A stretch of DNA of 64,000 nucleotides from WRGA01 sp031553395 (GTDB taxonomy: Bacteria > Bacteroidota > Bacteroidia > Bacteroidales > WRGA01): assembly GCA_031553395.1 (NCBI GenBank), contig JAVBLR010000011.1:62001-126000 (forward strand). Direction: 5' to 3'. Below the pieces are notes generated by a model, which was not told the DNA's origin, ran no database searches, and saw nothing but the letters and a program-made list of their open reading frames with translations. Both the position numbers and the translations under genes were made by a program. Shown piece after piece: positions 34,710-43,925 of the stretch (position 1 is its first letter; every line of letters starts with the position of its first letter).

Positions 34710-36251
34710 TTATTTTATTTCAAGTACAACAATTGATTTTGCAGGCAATTGAATTACTAGTTCTCCATTTACAACTTTTGCTCCGTTAAATTGCTGAGGT
34801 TTTACTAATTCCGGTTTTTCAAACGTATTGCAATCAGTTATATTTTTGGAAGTAAGAATTCTACCTGTCGCACTTTTAATCTTCAATCCGGACAAATTCA
34901 ATTTTATATTTCTTTCCGAATCGAGGTCGATATTGGCCAATGTAATATGTGTTACACCATTTTTTTGTGAAGCTGAAGCGCTAACAACCGGAACTGTCCA
35001 TTTTCCTGTTACTTTCGTATCAGAAGTAATATCCAACGGTAAATACGTAGCATCCTGATGAACCCTGTACATTTCAAACACATGATAAGTAGGCGTCAAA
35101 GCCATTTTATTATCCTTCGTCAAAATCATGGATTGAAGCACATTTACAATTTGGGCAATGTTTGCCATTTGAATGCGGTCGGTATATTTATTAAAAACGT
35201 TCAATGATAATGCAGCAACAAAAGCATCACGCATCGAATTTTGCTGATACAAAAATCCAGGGTTGGTTCCGGGTTCGGTATCCCACCAAGTACCCCATTC
35301 ATCAACCATCAAACCAATTCTTTTATCTTTATCGTATTTATCCATAATGGCAATATGCTTTTGAATCACCTCTTCAATTTCCAAGCATTTTCCCATTGTC
35401 CAATAATAATCGTCATTTGTAAAATCAGTAGCAGAACCTTTGCTTCCTTTCCAACCCTTTACGGTATAATAATGCAACGAAAGTCCGTTCATGCGATTGC
35501 CAACATTTTTCATCAAAACCTCTGTCCAGTTGTAATCGTAATCACTGGCGCCACTTGCAATTTTAAAAAGCTTATTATCATCAAAATTACGACAATACGT
35601 AGAATAACGGCGGTATAAATCGGCATAATACTCAGGTCGCATGCTTCCACCACATCCCCAACTTTCATTACCAACGCCCAAATATTTAATTTTCCATGGT
35701 TTTTCCCTGCCGTTTTTCCGGCGTAAATTAGCCATCGGACTATCGCCATCGGAAGTCATATATTCAACCCATTTTGCAATTTCTTCTACTGTTCCGCTTC
35801 CGACATTTCCGCTGACGTAAGGCTCGCATTCCAATAATTCACATAAATTCAGGAACTCATGTGTTCCAAAGCTATTATCTTCAACAACGCCACCCCAATT
35901 GTTATTTACCATTTTCGGACGATTCTCCCGTGGACCAATCCCATCCATCCAATGATATTCGTCGGCAAAACAACCTCCGGGCCAACGTAAATTCGGAATT
36001 TGAAGTTTTTTCAAAGCCTCCAACACATCATTCCGGTAACCGTTTGTATTTGGAATTGAAGAACCTTCGCCAACCCATAAGCCGCCGTATATACACGAGC
36101 CTAAGTGTTCGGCGAATTGACCATAAATATGTTTACTGATTACTTGCTTTCCTTGTTCGGGATGTACTTGGATTGTAACTTCTTTCGATTGAGAAAATAC
36201 CGACAAAGAAAAACCCAGCAGAATTGTGGATAAGAGATGATGTTTTTTCAT
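34710..36251 (-). CDS. GH51 alpha-L-arabinofuranosidase, exported
   Basis: A 513-residue enzyme of the AbfA-like GH51 branch with an added signal peptide (SLSVFSQS). Family motifs: KHIYGQFAEHLGSCIYGG at the start of the barrel, LRWPGGCFADEYHW, the acid/base Glu in YLGVGNESWGCGG, and the nucleophile Glu in LMVDEWGTWWD. The C-terminal beta-sandwich ends in PAKSIVVLEIK. It should cut terminal alpha-L-arabinofuranosyl residues from oligosaccharides. Two GH51 enzymes of different branches and a GH127 in one block suggest cooperative attack on a branched arabinan. The gene heads this block; a promoter-like TATTTTTG lies 43-50 nt upstream. Confidence 0.92.
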   Translation of the reverse strand: MKKHHLLSTILLGFSLSVFSQSKEVTIQVHPEQGKQVISKHIYGQFAEHLGSCIYGGLWVGEGSSIPNTNGYRNDVLEALKKLQIPNLRWPGGCFADEYHWMDGIGPRENRPKMVNNNWGGVVEDNSFGTHEFLNLCELLECEPYVSGNVGSGTVEEIAKWVEYMTSDGDSPMANLRRKNGREKPWKIKYLGVGNESWGCGGSMRPEYYADLYRRYSTYCRNFDDNKLFKIASGASDYDYNWTEVLMKNVGNRMNGLSLHYYTVKGWKGSKGSATDFTNDDYYWTMGKCLEIEEVIQKHIAIMDKYDKDKRIGLMVDEWGTWWDTEPGTNPGFLYQQNSMRDAFVAALSLNVFNKYTDRIQMANIAQIVNVLQSMILTKDNKMALTPTYHVFEMYRVHQDATYLPLDITSDTKVTGKWTVPVVSASASQKNGVTHITLANIDLDSERNIKLNLSGLKIKSATGRILTSKNITDCNTFEKPELVKPQQFNGAKVVNGELVIQLPAKSIVVLEIK

Positions 36252-36293
36252 AGTTATATAAATAATGTTATTGAATTATCAATATATTTTAGG

Positions 36294-36301
36294 CAAAAAT
36301 A
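36294..36301 (-). promoter_or_regulatory. -7 promoter-like element for the arabinofuranosidase block (TATTTTTG)
   Basis: Minus-strand TATTTTTG fits TAnnTTTG, 43-50 nt upstream of the ATG of the first GH51 gene. No good -33 partner is seen, so confidence is limited. The rest of the 283-nt gap is AT-rich with nothing recognisable. Confidence 0.4.
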
Positions 36302-36534
36302 AGAAATCAAACAATATGGATAAATGTAATATCATGCAAAAAGCGGTAAAATAATACCTATTTAGATTGACAATTAAGAATTTACAATTAGCTTGCATTT
36401 CGAGCATTATTAATTGTATACTAAACACTTATAAAAGATTTAACATAAATATAAATGGTAATAATTATTTAAACAAAAAAGTGATGCAAAAATTATTTTA
36501 CACCACCTTCTCAAAAAGTCATTTTCCGTTAAAA

Positions 36535-37698
36535 TCAAAAAGCCTTCCTATAAAGAGCCTCAATATCTTTTACAGATGTTGGACGAGGATTTCCACCAGT
36601 ACAAACATCATTAAAAGCTGCATTAGCCAATGTCGGTATATCTTCTTCTTTCACACCGATTTCATTCAGTTTTTGCGGAATATTTATACTGATAGAAAGT
36701 TCTTTAACTGCGTTTATTGCAGCATTCACTCCTTCTTCAATAGTCATTTTTTCCGTATCTTTCACTCCAAATGCTTTCGCAATATCTTTGTATTTAGGTG
36801 CAGCATCCGATTGTGCATTATACTCCATGATATAAGGCAATAACAAAGCATTTGCAACACCATGAGGCGTATCATAAAAAGCGCCTAATGGATGTGCCAT
36901 CGAGTGTACAATACCCAATCCTACATTAGAAAATCCCATTCCGGCAACATATTGAGCCAACGCCATACCTTCGCGGGCTTCTTTGTTAGTTGGATTATCT
37001 ACTGCATTTTTCAAATGAACGTGCACCAACTCCATCGCTTTATATTCAAACATGTCCGACATATCCCATGCGCCGGGTGTAATAAAAGATTCAATCGCAT
37101 GCGTAAGAGCATCCATTCCTGTTGCAGCTGTCAACCCTTTCGGCATAGAATACATCAATTCCGGATCAACAATAGCAACCACCGGAATATCATTTGGATC
37201 TACACATACCATTTTCTTTTTCGACTTCTCGTCGGTAATTACATAATTAATAGTAACTTCGGCAGCAGTTCCGGCAGTTGTTGGAATTGCAATAACAGGA
37301 ATCGACTTATTCTTCGTATCGGCAACACCTTCCAAGCTTACGACATCGTAAAATTCGGGATTAGCTGCAATAATACCAATTCCTTTAGCAGTATCAATAG
37401 CAGAACCACCACCCAACGTGATGATAAAATCCGCCCCGGATTGCTTAAAAGCATCTACGCCTTGTTGAACATTCGTTACAGTCGGGTTTGCTTTCAGTTC
37501 ACTAAAAATATCATACGCCACAGGAATTGATTTTAGAACTTTCTCAATTTCTCCTGCTACACCAAACTTAATTAAATCTTTATCCGTTACAAAAAGCGCT
37601 TTTTTAAAACCTCTTCTTTTTACTTCGGTTGCTATTTCTGCACGGGAACCGGCTCCGTGATAAGATGTTTCGTTAAGGATTATTCGTTTACTTGACAT
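36535..37698 (-). CDS. fucO: Lactaldehyde reductase (iron-dependent alcohol dehydrogenase)
   Basis: A 387-residue group III alcohol dehydrogenase. The cofactor-binding GGGSAIDTAKG motif (about residue 96-106) and the metal-binding region with HAIESF and HSMAHPLGAFYDTPHG are intact. It reduces L-lactaldehyde, made by the rhamnulose-1-phosphate aldolase, to L-1,2-propanediol, which regenerates NAD+ under anaerobic growth. It is the last gene of the rha operon, as rhaO is in Bacteroides thetaiotaomicron. The 94-nt gap before it carries a small perfect inverted repeat (37731-37767). Confidence 0.92.
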   Translation of the reverse strand: MSSKRIILNETSYHGAGSRAEIATEVKRRGFKKALFVTDKDLIKFGVAGEIEKVLKSIPVAYDIFSELKANPTVTNVQQGVDAFKQSGADFIITLGGGSAIDTAKGIGIIAANPEFYDVVSLEGVADTKNKSIPVIAIPTTAGTAAEVTINYVITDEKSKKKMVCVDPNDIPVVAIVDPELMYSMPKGLTAATGMDALTHAIESFITPGAWDMSDMFEYKAMELVHVHLKNAVDNPTNKEAREGMALAQYVAGMGFSNVGLGIVHSMAHPLGAFYDTPHGVANALLLPYIMEYNAQSDAAPKYKDIAKAFGVKDTEKMTIEEGVNAAINAVKELSISINIPQKLNEIGVKEEDIPTLANAAFNDVCTGGNPRPTSVKDIEALYRKAF

Positions 37699-37730
37699 GT
37701 TTTTAAGTTAAGAATTATTTAAAAGTTGAT

Positions 37731-37767
37731 TTGCCAATTATAGTTATTGAATACTAATAATTGGCAA
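37731..37767. repeat. Inverted repeat in the rhaD-fucO gap
   Basis: TTGCCAATTAT at 37731-37741 is a perfect reverse complement of ATAATTGGCAA at 37757-37767. TGCCAAT words of the same kind recur at 39821-39900. Confidence 0.7.
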
Positions 37768-37792
37768 ATCGGCATATTATATCATTGGCACA

Positions 37793-38602
37793 TTATTTGG
37801 GCAAATTGAAAGCATCCCTTAGCTCATTCATTTGCTCTACTGTTGTTCCGGTCGGTTCAAAGCCCATGTTTTTAGCTGTCATATAAATCTGAGCCGATTT
37901 TGAAAGCGTATCGATCATATCGAAAGCTTCCATTACATCTTCTCCAACAGAACAAACGCCATGTTTTTCCCACATAACAACATCATATTCTTCTAATTCT
38001 TTAATAGTCGCATCTGCTAATTCGAATGTACTGGGCATTTGATATGGAATAATCCCAAGTCCTCTTGGGCAAAATGCACGAGTTTCAGGAATCATGCTCC
38101 AAAGCAAATTTGTCAACACATCTTTTTTCAAAAATGCAGGATTATGTGTCATAGCAATCAAATCAATCGGATGCGTATGAACAGCAGCCTTATATGTTGA
38201 TCCTTTTCCAATTAAATAATTATGCATAGATAAATGTGAAGCCAATTCCGAAGTTGGTTTTACCGGATTATCTGCAATAATTACATACGAACTGCAATCA
38301 TCTAAAATACGTATTACCGAACCGTTTTCCATCGGCCAACGAGCTAAATCACGCATTCTCTTGTTTGTTCCTTTACAAAAGAAATAACATCCTTTTATGT
38401 TTGGAAGTACTCTACCAAGCGGAATAACATCACTGATCGGTTTCATTTTCCTGATTTCATCATCTATCACATCTGTGATATTAACTGTAATGTTTCCACC
38501 ATTACGTTCTGCCCAACCTTTTTGCCATAAGTAACCTGCAACTTCAGCAACATCAGTTACTTGCTTAGCCAAAGCGGGACGATTTTCTAAAATTGATTTC
38601 AT
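37793..38602 (-). CDS. rhaD: Rhamnulose-1-phosphate aldolase
   Basis: A 269-residue class II aldolase. The zinc-binding HTHPIDL (about residue 141-147) and the WEKHGVCSVG segment with the third His are visible; the glycine-rich ERNGGNITVN loop near residue 34 binds the phosphate. It splits L-rhamnulose 1-phosphate into dihydroxyacetone phosphate and L-lactaldehyde. Length matches the E. coli RhaD family. It follows rhaT and precedes fucO on the same strand, so the pathway order is kept in the operon. Confidence 0.95.
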   Translation of the reverse strand: MKSILENRPALAKQVTDVAEVAGYLWQKGWAERNGGNITVNITDVIDDEIRKMKPISDVIPLGRVLPNIKGCYFFCKGTNKRMRDLARWPMENGSVIRILDDCSSYVIIADNPVKPTSELASHLSMHNYLIGKGSTYKAAVHTHPIDLIAMTHNPAFLKKDVLTNLLWSMIPETRAFCPRGLGIIPYQMPSTFELADATIKELEEYDVVMWEKHGVCSVGEDVMEAFDMIDTLSKSAQIYMTAKNMGFEPTGTTVEQMNELRDAFNLPK

Positions 38603-38661
38603 CTATTTTATATTATTAGGATTTATATTGAATAACATTATAATCTGAAGAATAATAAATT

Positions 38662-38752
38662 GTTATTGGTTATTAGCTTTGTAATTTATTAGAAAGTCTG
38701 CAAAGATAAACAACAGACAACAACTAATAACACAAAGTTAATAACCAATAAC
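38662..38752. repeat. Inverted repeat in the rhaT-rhaD gap
   Basis: GTTATTGGTTATTA at 38662-38675 is an exact reverse complement of TAATAACCAATAAC at 38739-38752. The gap of 181 nt holds nothing else recognisable. Confidence 0.75.
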
Positions 38753-38783
38753 TAAAATTTTTCTATTTCAAAAACAGCTCATT

Positions 38784-39815
38784 TTACGCTTGAGCCATTG
38801 CAACAACAACAATAGAAGAAATAAGTACGATCAATCCTATTACAAGTACCACAATTGTTTTTTGGCTAACACCTTTCCATTCTTTCAGAATAATTCCCCA
38901 AACATTACTGAACAAAACATTCAGCGACATAAGGATACTCCATGAGAATGCCAACAATACAGGACTTTCGGTAAGGAAACTTTTACCCATTTCTAATCCA
39001 AAGAATTGAGAATACCACAATACTCCCGCCAAAGCACAGAATAAAAGGTTATTTGTTAGCGTACCGCTACTTACCGAGAAATAATCTTTTCCTGTTTTAT
39101 TTTTAATATTTTGCTGTATGCAATAAACCGCATTTGTAAGAAAACCACCCGAAGTTACCAAGAAAATAACCGGTAACCCGGCATATAAAGCTTTTACACC
39201 TCCGGCCAAAGCAGCCTCTTTAATAGGAGTTCCTGCATCCAAGCCAAGAGCAAAGCAAGCACTCATAACCCCAGCTAATAATGCAACCAGTAATCCTTTG
39301 GTTAATGCAAAATCTTTAACGGCTGCTCTTTTTTCTTCTTCCGTCATATTTTTAGCGCGAAGACTTCCGGCGTACCCAATAATTGCAATACCAGCAATTG
39401 TAATACATACACCAATTAAGAGCATCAATCCTTCTCCTTGGAATAAATTTTTTCCGGCAAAGATAGCAGGTAATAAAGTTCCGAATGCTGCACATGTTCC
39501 TAAGGCGATACTTTGTCCTAATGCAACACCCAAATACCTCATACTCAATCCAAATGTAAGTCCACCTACACCCCAAAGCATTCCAAAGAAAATAGATTTA
39601 AGCGCTCCTCCTGAACCCCATAGCGCAAATAAGCTACTATTTTCGGGAACTCCAAGTAATGACCCCAACAATGGAAACACCAACCAAGCAAAAATACCTT
39701 GAGTCAACCAAAAACATTCCCATGCCCAATTTTTTACTTTCTTGATAGGAACATACGAACTTGATTGCCCAAAGCTTCCAATTGCAATTATTAATAACCC
39801 AATGATTGTATTCAT
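38784..39815 (-). CDS. rhaT: L-rhamnose-proton symporter
   Basis: A 343-residue membrane protein with ten predicted helices, matching the RhaT family in length and in the opening GQSSSYVPIKKVKNWAWE and SFWLVQG-like WLTQGIFAWLVFP segments. The segment SMRYLGVALGQSIALG is also family-typical. It imports L-rhamnose with protons across the inner membrane. Its place between rhaA and rhaD agrees with rhaP in Bacteroides. The gap before it carries a palindromic repeat (39821-39900) that may cap the upstream message. Confidence 0.93.
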   Translation of the reverse strand: MNTIIGLLIIAIGSFGQSSSYVPIKKVKNWAWECFWLTQGIFAWLVFPLLGSLLGVPENSSLFALWGSGGALKSIFFGMLWGVGGLTFGLSMRYLGVALGQSIALGTCAAFGTLLPAIFAGKNLFQGEGLMLLIGVCITIAGIAIIGYAGSLRAKNMTEEEKRAAVKDFALTKGLLVALLAGVMSACFALGLDAGTPIKEAALAGGVKALYAGLPVIFLVTSGGFLTNAVYCIQQNIKNKTGKDYFSVSSGTLTNNLLFCALAGVLWYSQFFGLEMGKSFLTESPVLLAFSWSILMSLNVLFSNVWGIILKEWKGVSQKTIVVLVIGLIVLISSIVVVAMAQA

Positions 39816-39820
39816 AATAT

Positions 39821-39900
39821 TAATGTGCTAATGTGCCAATATGCCAACGGGCCAATTAATCTATGTCATTGGCACATTGGCATATTATTTTATTGGCATA
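39821..39900. repeat. TGCCAAT palindromic repeat in the rhaA-rhaT gap
   Basis: TAATGTGCCAATATGCC-type words on the left are matched by the inverse CATTGGCACATTGGCATATTA words on the right. The element fills nearly the whole 85-nt gap between rhaA and rhaT. Confidence 0.7.
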
Positions 39901-41160
39901 TTACTTGCGTTTTGAAGTTACTTCTTTTTCATATTGTTGAATATCCGCGATATAATCTTCGCCAACAGCAATATTATTTTTCAAGCAGAAATAATCCCAA
40001 ACAGCATTCCAAGGCAAACCTTTAGATTCTTCAAGCAACGCCAAACGTTCGAAATATTGTCCGTTTGCTTCGTATTCGCGAAGTTTTGCAATCGGTTCGA
40101 GCAATCCTTGCAAGAAAGCTTTTTGTGTAGCTTTGATACCAATAACATAAGCGCCCATACGATTGATTGAAGCATCGAAATAATCCAATCCGATATGTAC
40201 TTTAGGAAGCGCATCAGCGCGAACAATTTCCTTAGCCAAGTCGATTACATCATCATTCAAGATTGTTACGTGGTCGGAATCCCAACGAATCGGACGGCTC
40301 ACGTGCAACATGATTTCAGGTGTAAATAACAACAATGAAGAAATTTTATCAGCAATACTTTCACTCAAATGGAAGTGGCCTGTATCTAATGTAACGATTT
40401 TTTGTTTTTTCGCTCCGTAACCCAAATAGAAATCATAAGAACCTACAGTATAGCTTTCTAATGCAATACCGAAAAGTTTAGCTTCGATACAATCTCTCAT
40501 GTTCTTGTATTCGGTAGCAAAAATTTCGTCTAATGATTTTTCTAAAATTTGACGATATTTATAACGATTAACTGTTAAATCTTTCATTCCGTCATGAATC
40601 CATAAGTTCATGATACAAGGATCATTTTGGAATTTACCCATTTCTTCTGAAATAGCACGGCAACGTTTTGTATGTTCAATCCAAAAATCACGAATGGCTT
40701 TATCAGGATTTGCTAATGTCAAATCACCACTTTTAGGATGTCCGAATGAAGTTGAATTGAAATCTAATTTCAAGCCTCTTTCTTTCGCCCATTGCATCCA
40801 AGAAGCAAAATGTTCGGGACCAACTTGATCTCTATCTACTGCTTTTCCTCCGAAATCACCATATATTTCATGCAAATTCAACCGATGTTTTCCGGCAACC
40901 AATGTTGTAACTTTATCAATATCAGCGCGCAACTCTTCGATATTACGAGCTTTACCCGGATAATTTCCTGTAGCCTGAATACCGCCACCACCAAGGTTTT
41001 CTAATTTTTCGAATCCTGTAACATCATCTGCTTGCCAACAGTGAATAGAGATAGCAATATCCTGCAATTTAGCTAAAGCTTCATCAATATTTACACCTAC
41101 GGCTGCATAGCGCTCTTTCGCAATTTCATACGATTTTTTAACTAATTCGTCTTTTTTCAT
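39901..41160 (-). CDS. rhaA: L-rhamnose isomerase
   Basis: A 419-residue enzyme of the RhaA family. The N-terminus IAISIHCWQADDVTGFE and the RLNLHEIYGDFGG segment are diagnostic; LDTGHFHLSESIADK and HVSRPIRWDSDHV supply metal and substrate ligands. It converts L-rhamnose to L-rhamnulose. Length and motifs agree with the E. coli enzyme. Second gene of the operon, after rhaB. A 14-bp inverted repeat lies in the gap before it. Confidence 0.96.
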   Translation of the reverse strand: MKKDELVKKSYEIAKERYAAVGVNIDEALAKLQDIAISIHCWQADDVTGFEKLENLGGGGIQATGNYPGKARNIEELRADIDKVTTLVAGKHRLNLHEIYGDFGGKAVDRDQVGPEHFASWMQWAKERGLKLDFNSTSFGHPKSGDLTLANPDKAIRDFWIEHTKRCRAISEEMGKFQNDPCIMNLWIHDGMKDLTVNRYKYRQILEKSLDEIFATEYKNMRDCIEAKLFGIALESYTVGSYDFYLGYGAKKQKIVTLDTGHFHLSESIADKISSLLLFTPEIMLHVSRPIRWDSDHVTILNDDVIDLAKEIVRADALPKVHIGLDYFDASINRMGAYVIGIKATQKAFLQGLLEPIAKLREYEANGQYFERLALLEESKGLPWNAVWDYFCLKNNIAVGEDYIADIQQYEKEVTSKRK

Positions 41161-41215
41161 GATAATCTTATTTTTATGATTAATAATATATTTTTTGAAT
41201 TAAGAATTTAATCGA

Positions 41216-41290
41216 AAGTTACCAGAAGTCATCAGGAGTTACCGATATTCCGATACCTTCCGATTAAATTCCGATAACTTCAGGTAACTT
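41216..41290. repeat. Inverted repeat in the rhaB-rhaA gap
   Basis: AAGTTACCAGAAGT at 41216-41229 pairs with ACTTCAGGTAACTT at 41277-41290, with one mismatch. Between the arms CCGATATTCCGATACC-like words are repeated. Confidence 0.75.
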
Positions 41291-41291
41291 C

Positions 41292-42764
41292 TTATTTTAT
41301 TATTTCCAAAAATTTACTATAAGCAGCTTCCCAAGCAGCAGTGTCTTTCGGTTGAAATACCTCCGGAGAAACAGAATTACGAATAATCGCCCGCATCTCA
41401 TCCAACGATTTCACAACGCCCAATCCTTTGGCTTGCATCATCACATTACCAATAGCTGTTGCTTCGGAAGGTCCTGCAACAACAGGAATTCCAATAGAAT
41501 TAGCAGTAGCCTGATTCAATAAGTTATTTTGTGAACCTCCACCAATTACATGTAACTTTTCAATTTTGAAAGGAGCAACCTGTTGAAGGCAACCCAATAC
41601 ATATTTATATTTTAATGCCAAACTATCGAAAATACAACGAATATATTCGGCATGATTTTCAGGAGTTTTTTGATTTGTCTTTTTGCAATAATCGGCAATC
41701 GCTTTTACCATACTTTCGGGATTAGCAAAACCTGCATAATCCGGATCAATAAGGAATTGGAAATTGTCTACAGAATTCGACATTTCAACAATTTCGGGAT
41801 ACGTATAACTCTTTCCTTGTAATTCCCATTCTTTCCGGCATTGTTCCAATAACCACATGCCTGTGATGTTTTTCAGGAAACGGGTTGTACCTTCTACCCC
41901 ACCCTCGTTGGTAAAATTCAATTCAAAAGTTTGTTCGTTAATAATCGGATCTTTCACTTCAATTCCCATCAACGACCAAGTACCCGAACTCAAATAGGCA
42001 AAATTTTCATTTTCAGCCGGAACTGCAGCAACTGCTGAACCAGTATCATGCCCGGCTACCGCAATAACCGGAATAGCCCCTAAGTTACATTCACTTTGAA
42101 TACTTTCCGATATATTTCCAACTAATTCGCCCGGCATAACAACCGGAAGCATTATCGACGCGGGAATACCTACTGATTCAAGCAACTTCGATTCGAATTT
42201 CTTTGTATGAGGATTTAATATCTGAGAAGTAGAAGCAATTGTATATTCGCAAACTTTTTTACCGGTAAGCAGATAAGACAAAGCATCCGGCATAAACAAT
42301 ATACATTTTGCATTATTCAATGCAGATGAATTTTCTTTTTTTGCAGCATATAACTGGAATAAACTATTGAAATTCATAAACTGAATACCGGTTGAGTCAT
42401 ACACTTCCTTTTTCGGTACTTTTGTAAAATATTCTTCCGGAATTCCATTTGTATAAGGGTCGCGATAAGCGCGTGGAAGGTTTAGTAACGAACCATCTTC
42501 GGCAACATATACAAAATCAACACCCCACGTATCTATACCAATAGAGTCAATTTGAATACCTTCGGACGCGGCAACGCGCAATCCATTTTTCAGTTCTTCA
42601 AACAACGAATAAATATTCCAAAAATATTTATCTCCAACCCGGATGATTTTATTGGGAAAACGGGTAAGTTCTTTTAATGTAATTTTCCCATCTTGTAGTG
42701 TAGCAATAATGGAGCGTCCGCTTGTTGCTCCCAAATCAAGTGCAAAAAAATGTTGTGTCTTCAT
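41292..42764 (-). CDS. rhaB: Rhamnulokinase
   Basis: A 490-residue FGGY-family kinase. ATP-site motifs are visible: DLGATSGRSI at residue 10, GHDTGSAVAAVP near 240 and GGGSQNNLLNQATAN near 395. The substrate pocket segment GIDTWGVDFVYV matches rhamnulokinase rather than xylulo- or fuculokinase. It phosphorylates L-rhamnulose. First gene of the rha operon; its own promoter with TATCTTTG lies 23-30 nt upstream, and a divergent AraC regulator starts 180 nt away. Confidence 0.95.
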   Translation of the reverse strand: MKTQHFFALDLGATSGRSIIATLQDGKITLKELTRFPNKIIRVGDKYFWNIYSLFEELKNGLRVAASEGIQIDSIGIDTWGVDFVYVAEDGSLLNLPRAYRDPYTNGIPEEYFTKVPKKEVYDSTGIQFMNFNSLFQLYAAKKENSSALNNAKCILFMPDALSYLLTGKKVCEYTIASTSQILNPHTKKFESKLLESVGIPASIMLPVVMPGELVGNISESIQSECNLGAIPVIAVAGHDTGSAVAAVPAENENFAYLSSGTWSLMGIEVKDPIINEQTFELNFTNEGGVEGTTRFLKNITGMWLLEQCRKEWELQGKSYTYPEIVEMSNSVDNFQFLIDPDYAGFANPESMVKAIADYCKKTNQKTPENHAEYIRCIFDSLALKYKYVLGCLQQVAPFKIEKLHVIGGGSQNNLLNQATANSIGIPVVAGPSEATAIGNVMMQAKGLGVVKSLDEMRAIIRNSVSPEVFQPKDTAAWEAAYSKFLEIIK

Positions 42765-42786
42765 GTATAATTAATATTAATTGAAG

Positions 42787-42794
42787 CAAAGATA
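42787..42794 (-). promoter_or_regulatory. -7 promoter element of the rha operon (TATCTTTG)
   Basis: Minus-strand TATCTTTG fits TAnnTTTG and lies 23-30 nt upstream of the rhaB ATG. A TTTG-like element about 16 nt further upstream may be the -33 box; the imperfect spacing would fit dependence on the activator. Confidence 0.6.
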
Positions 42795-42881
42795 CATATT
42801 TTCAACAATTCAAATACTCATAAAAATGATTAGATAACTTAAAAAAATGACACTTTATTCACCATTTTTCATACTATATAA

Positions 42882-42912
42882 TTTGATTATATCATACTTG
42901 TTTGTAGATTTG
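42882..42912 (+). promoter_or_regulatory. Promoter of the rha regulator gene
   Basis: TTTG at 42882-42885 and TAGATTTG at 42905-42912 are separated by 19 nt, a good match to the Bacteroidota promoter consensus. Transcription should start near 42919, 26 nt before the ATG. Confidence 0.7.
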
Positions 42913-42944
42913 TACGATACTTTACTAATTTTATGCTATAAAAA

Positions 42945-43847
42945 ATGATACAAGAAGATAATTCTTCACTTATAAAATATTTATTGGAAAACGAACAAGA
43001 CATTTTATGGGGATTGACCATAAGTTCGGTCGGATTTCAACACATCGCTCCGAATTCTGTTTATCCTCCCCAAAATCATCCTATCCGATATTTATTTTCT
43101 ACGGAAAAAGGACGTGCATTAAATGAATATCAGTTACTTTATATTACGCAAGGCAAAGGAAATTTCACATCTTCTAGCTACAAACAATCCAATATCAAGG
43201 AAGGAAATATGTTCCTACTATTTCCGGGAGAATGGCACAATTACAATCCGGCAAAGGAAACAGGATGGGACGAATATTGGATCGGATTTAAGGGCATCAA
43301 TATGGACAACAGATGCAGTCAGGATTTTTTCAATAAGCAAAAGCCAATTTTTAACATTGGTGTAAACGAAGAAATTGTGCATTTATACAAGCAGGCAATA
43401 ATAACGGCAAAAGAACAAAAAACAGGTTTTCAGCAAATGCTGGCCGGGATTGTAAATTATTTATTAGGTTTTGTATATTCTCTTGACAAACACTTGTCTT
43501 TCGAAGAATTAAACGTTACGCATCAAATTAACAAGGCAAAAGTGATTATGTTGGAAAAATTTCAAGAAGGAATAACTCCAACAGAAGTCGCACAAAAAGT
43601 ATCCATGAGTTATTCGTGGTTCAGGCGCATTTTTAAGCAATACACAGGTTTTGCACCTCACCAATATTTATTAGAGTTAAAAATGCAAAAAAGCAAAGAA
43701 TTACTCACCAATACTAATCTTTCCATCAAAGAGATTTCATATAATATTGGTTTTGAGAATCCTGACCATTTTTGCACATCCTTCAAAACAAGGGTAAAAA
43801 TGACTCCGGTAGGTTATCGAAATTTTACACAAGGAAAGGATTGGTAA
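42945..43847 (+). CDS. rhaR: AraC family regulator of rhamnose use (RhaR-like)
   Basis: A 300-residue regulator with an N-terminal cupin sensor domain (YQLLYITQGKGNF, MFLLFPGEWHNY) and a C-terminal AraC domain (about 200-300). Both helix-turn-helix units are visible (TEVAQKVSMSYSWFRRIFKQY and IKEISYNIGFENPDHFCTSFK). It is divergent from rhaB with a shared 180-bp control region, as is usual for an operon activator. In Bacteroides thetaiotaomicron the rha operon is likewise activated by an AraC protein that responds to rhamnose. The symbol is based on context and is not proven. Confidence 0.88.
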   Translation: MIQEDNSSLIKYLLENEQDILWGLTISSVGFQHIAPNSVYPPQNHPIRYLFSTEKGRALNEYQLLYITQGKGNFTSSSYKQSNIKEGNMFLLFPGEWHNYNPAKETGWDEYWIGFKGINMDNRCSQDFFNKQKPIFNIGVNEEIVHLYKQAIITAKEQKTGFQQMLAGIVNYLLGFVYSLDKHLSFEELNVTHQINKAKVIMLEKFQEGITPTEVAQKVSMSYSWFRRIFKQYTGFAPHQYLLELKMQKSKELLTNTNLSIKEISYNIGFENPDHFCTSFKTRVKMTPVGYRNFTQGKDW

Positions 43848-43872
43848 AATATTGAAAAAATGAACTTTTTCA

Positions 43873-43904
43873 TTTGTTTTAGAATTCAAATTGATATAGA
43901 TTTG
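43873..43904 (+). promoter_or_regulatory. Promoter in front of the GT4 remnant
   Basis: TTTG at 43873-43876 and TAGATTTG at 43897-43904 are 20 nt apart, a good consensus promoter. It still points at a gene that is broken. Confidence 0.6.
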
Positions 43905-43925
43905 TATACTTTGATATAAATAAGC

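Noticed and set aside
36892..37530. 212-residue plus-strand ORF, Cys/His-rich
   Set aside because: Antisense to fucO; the cysteines and histidines come from reverse-reading of conserved glycine and alanine codons.
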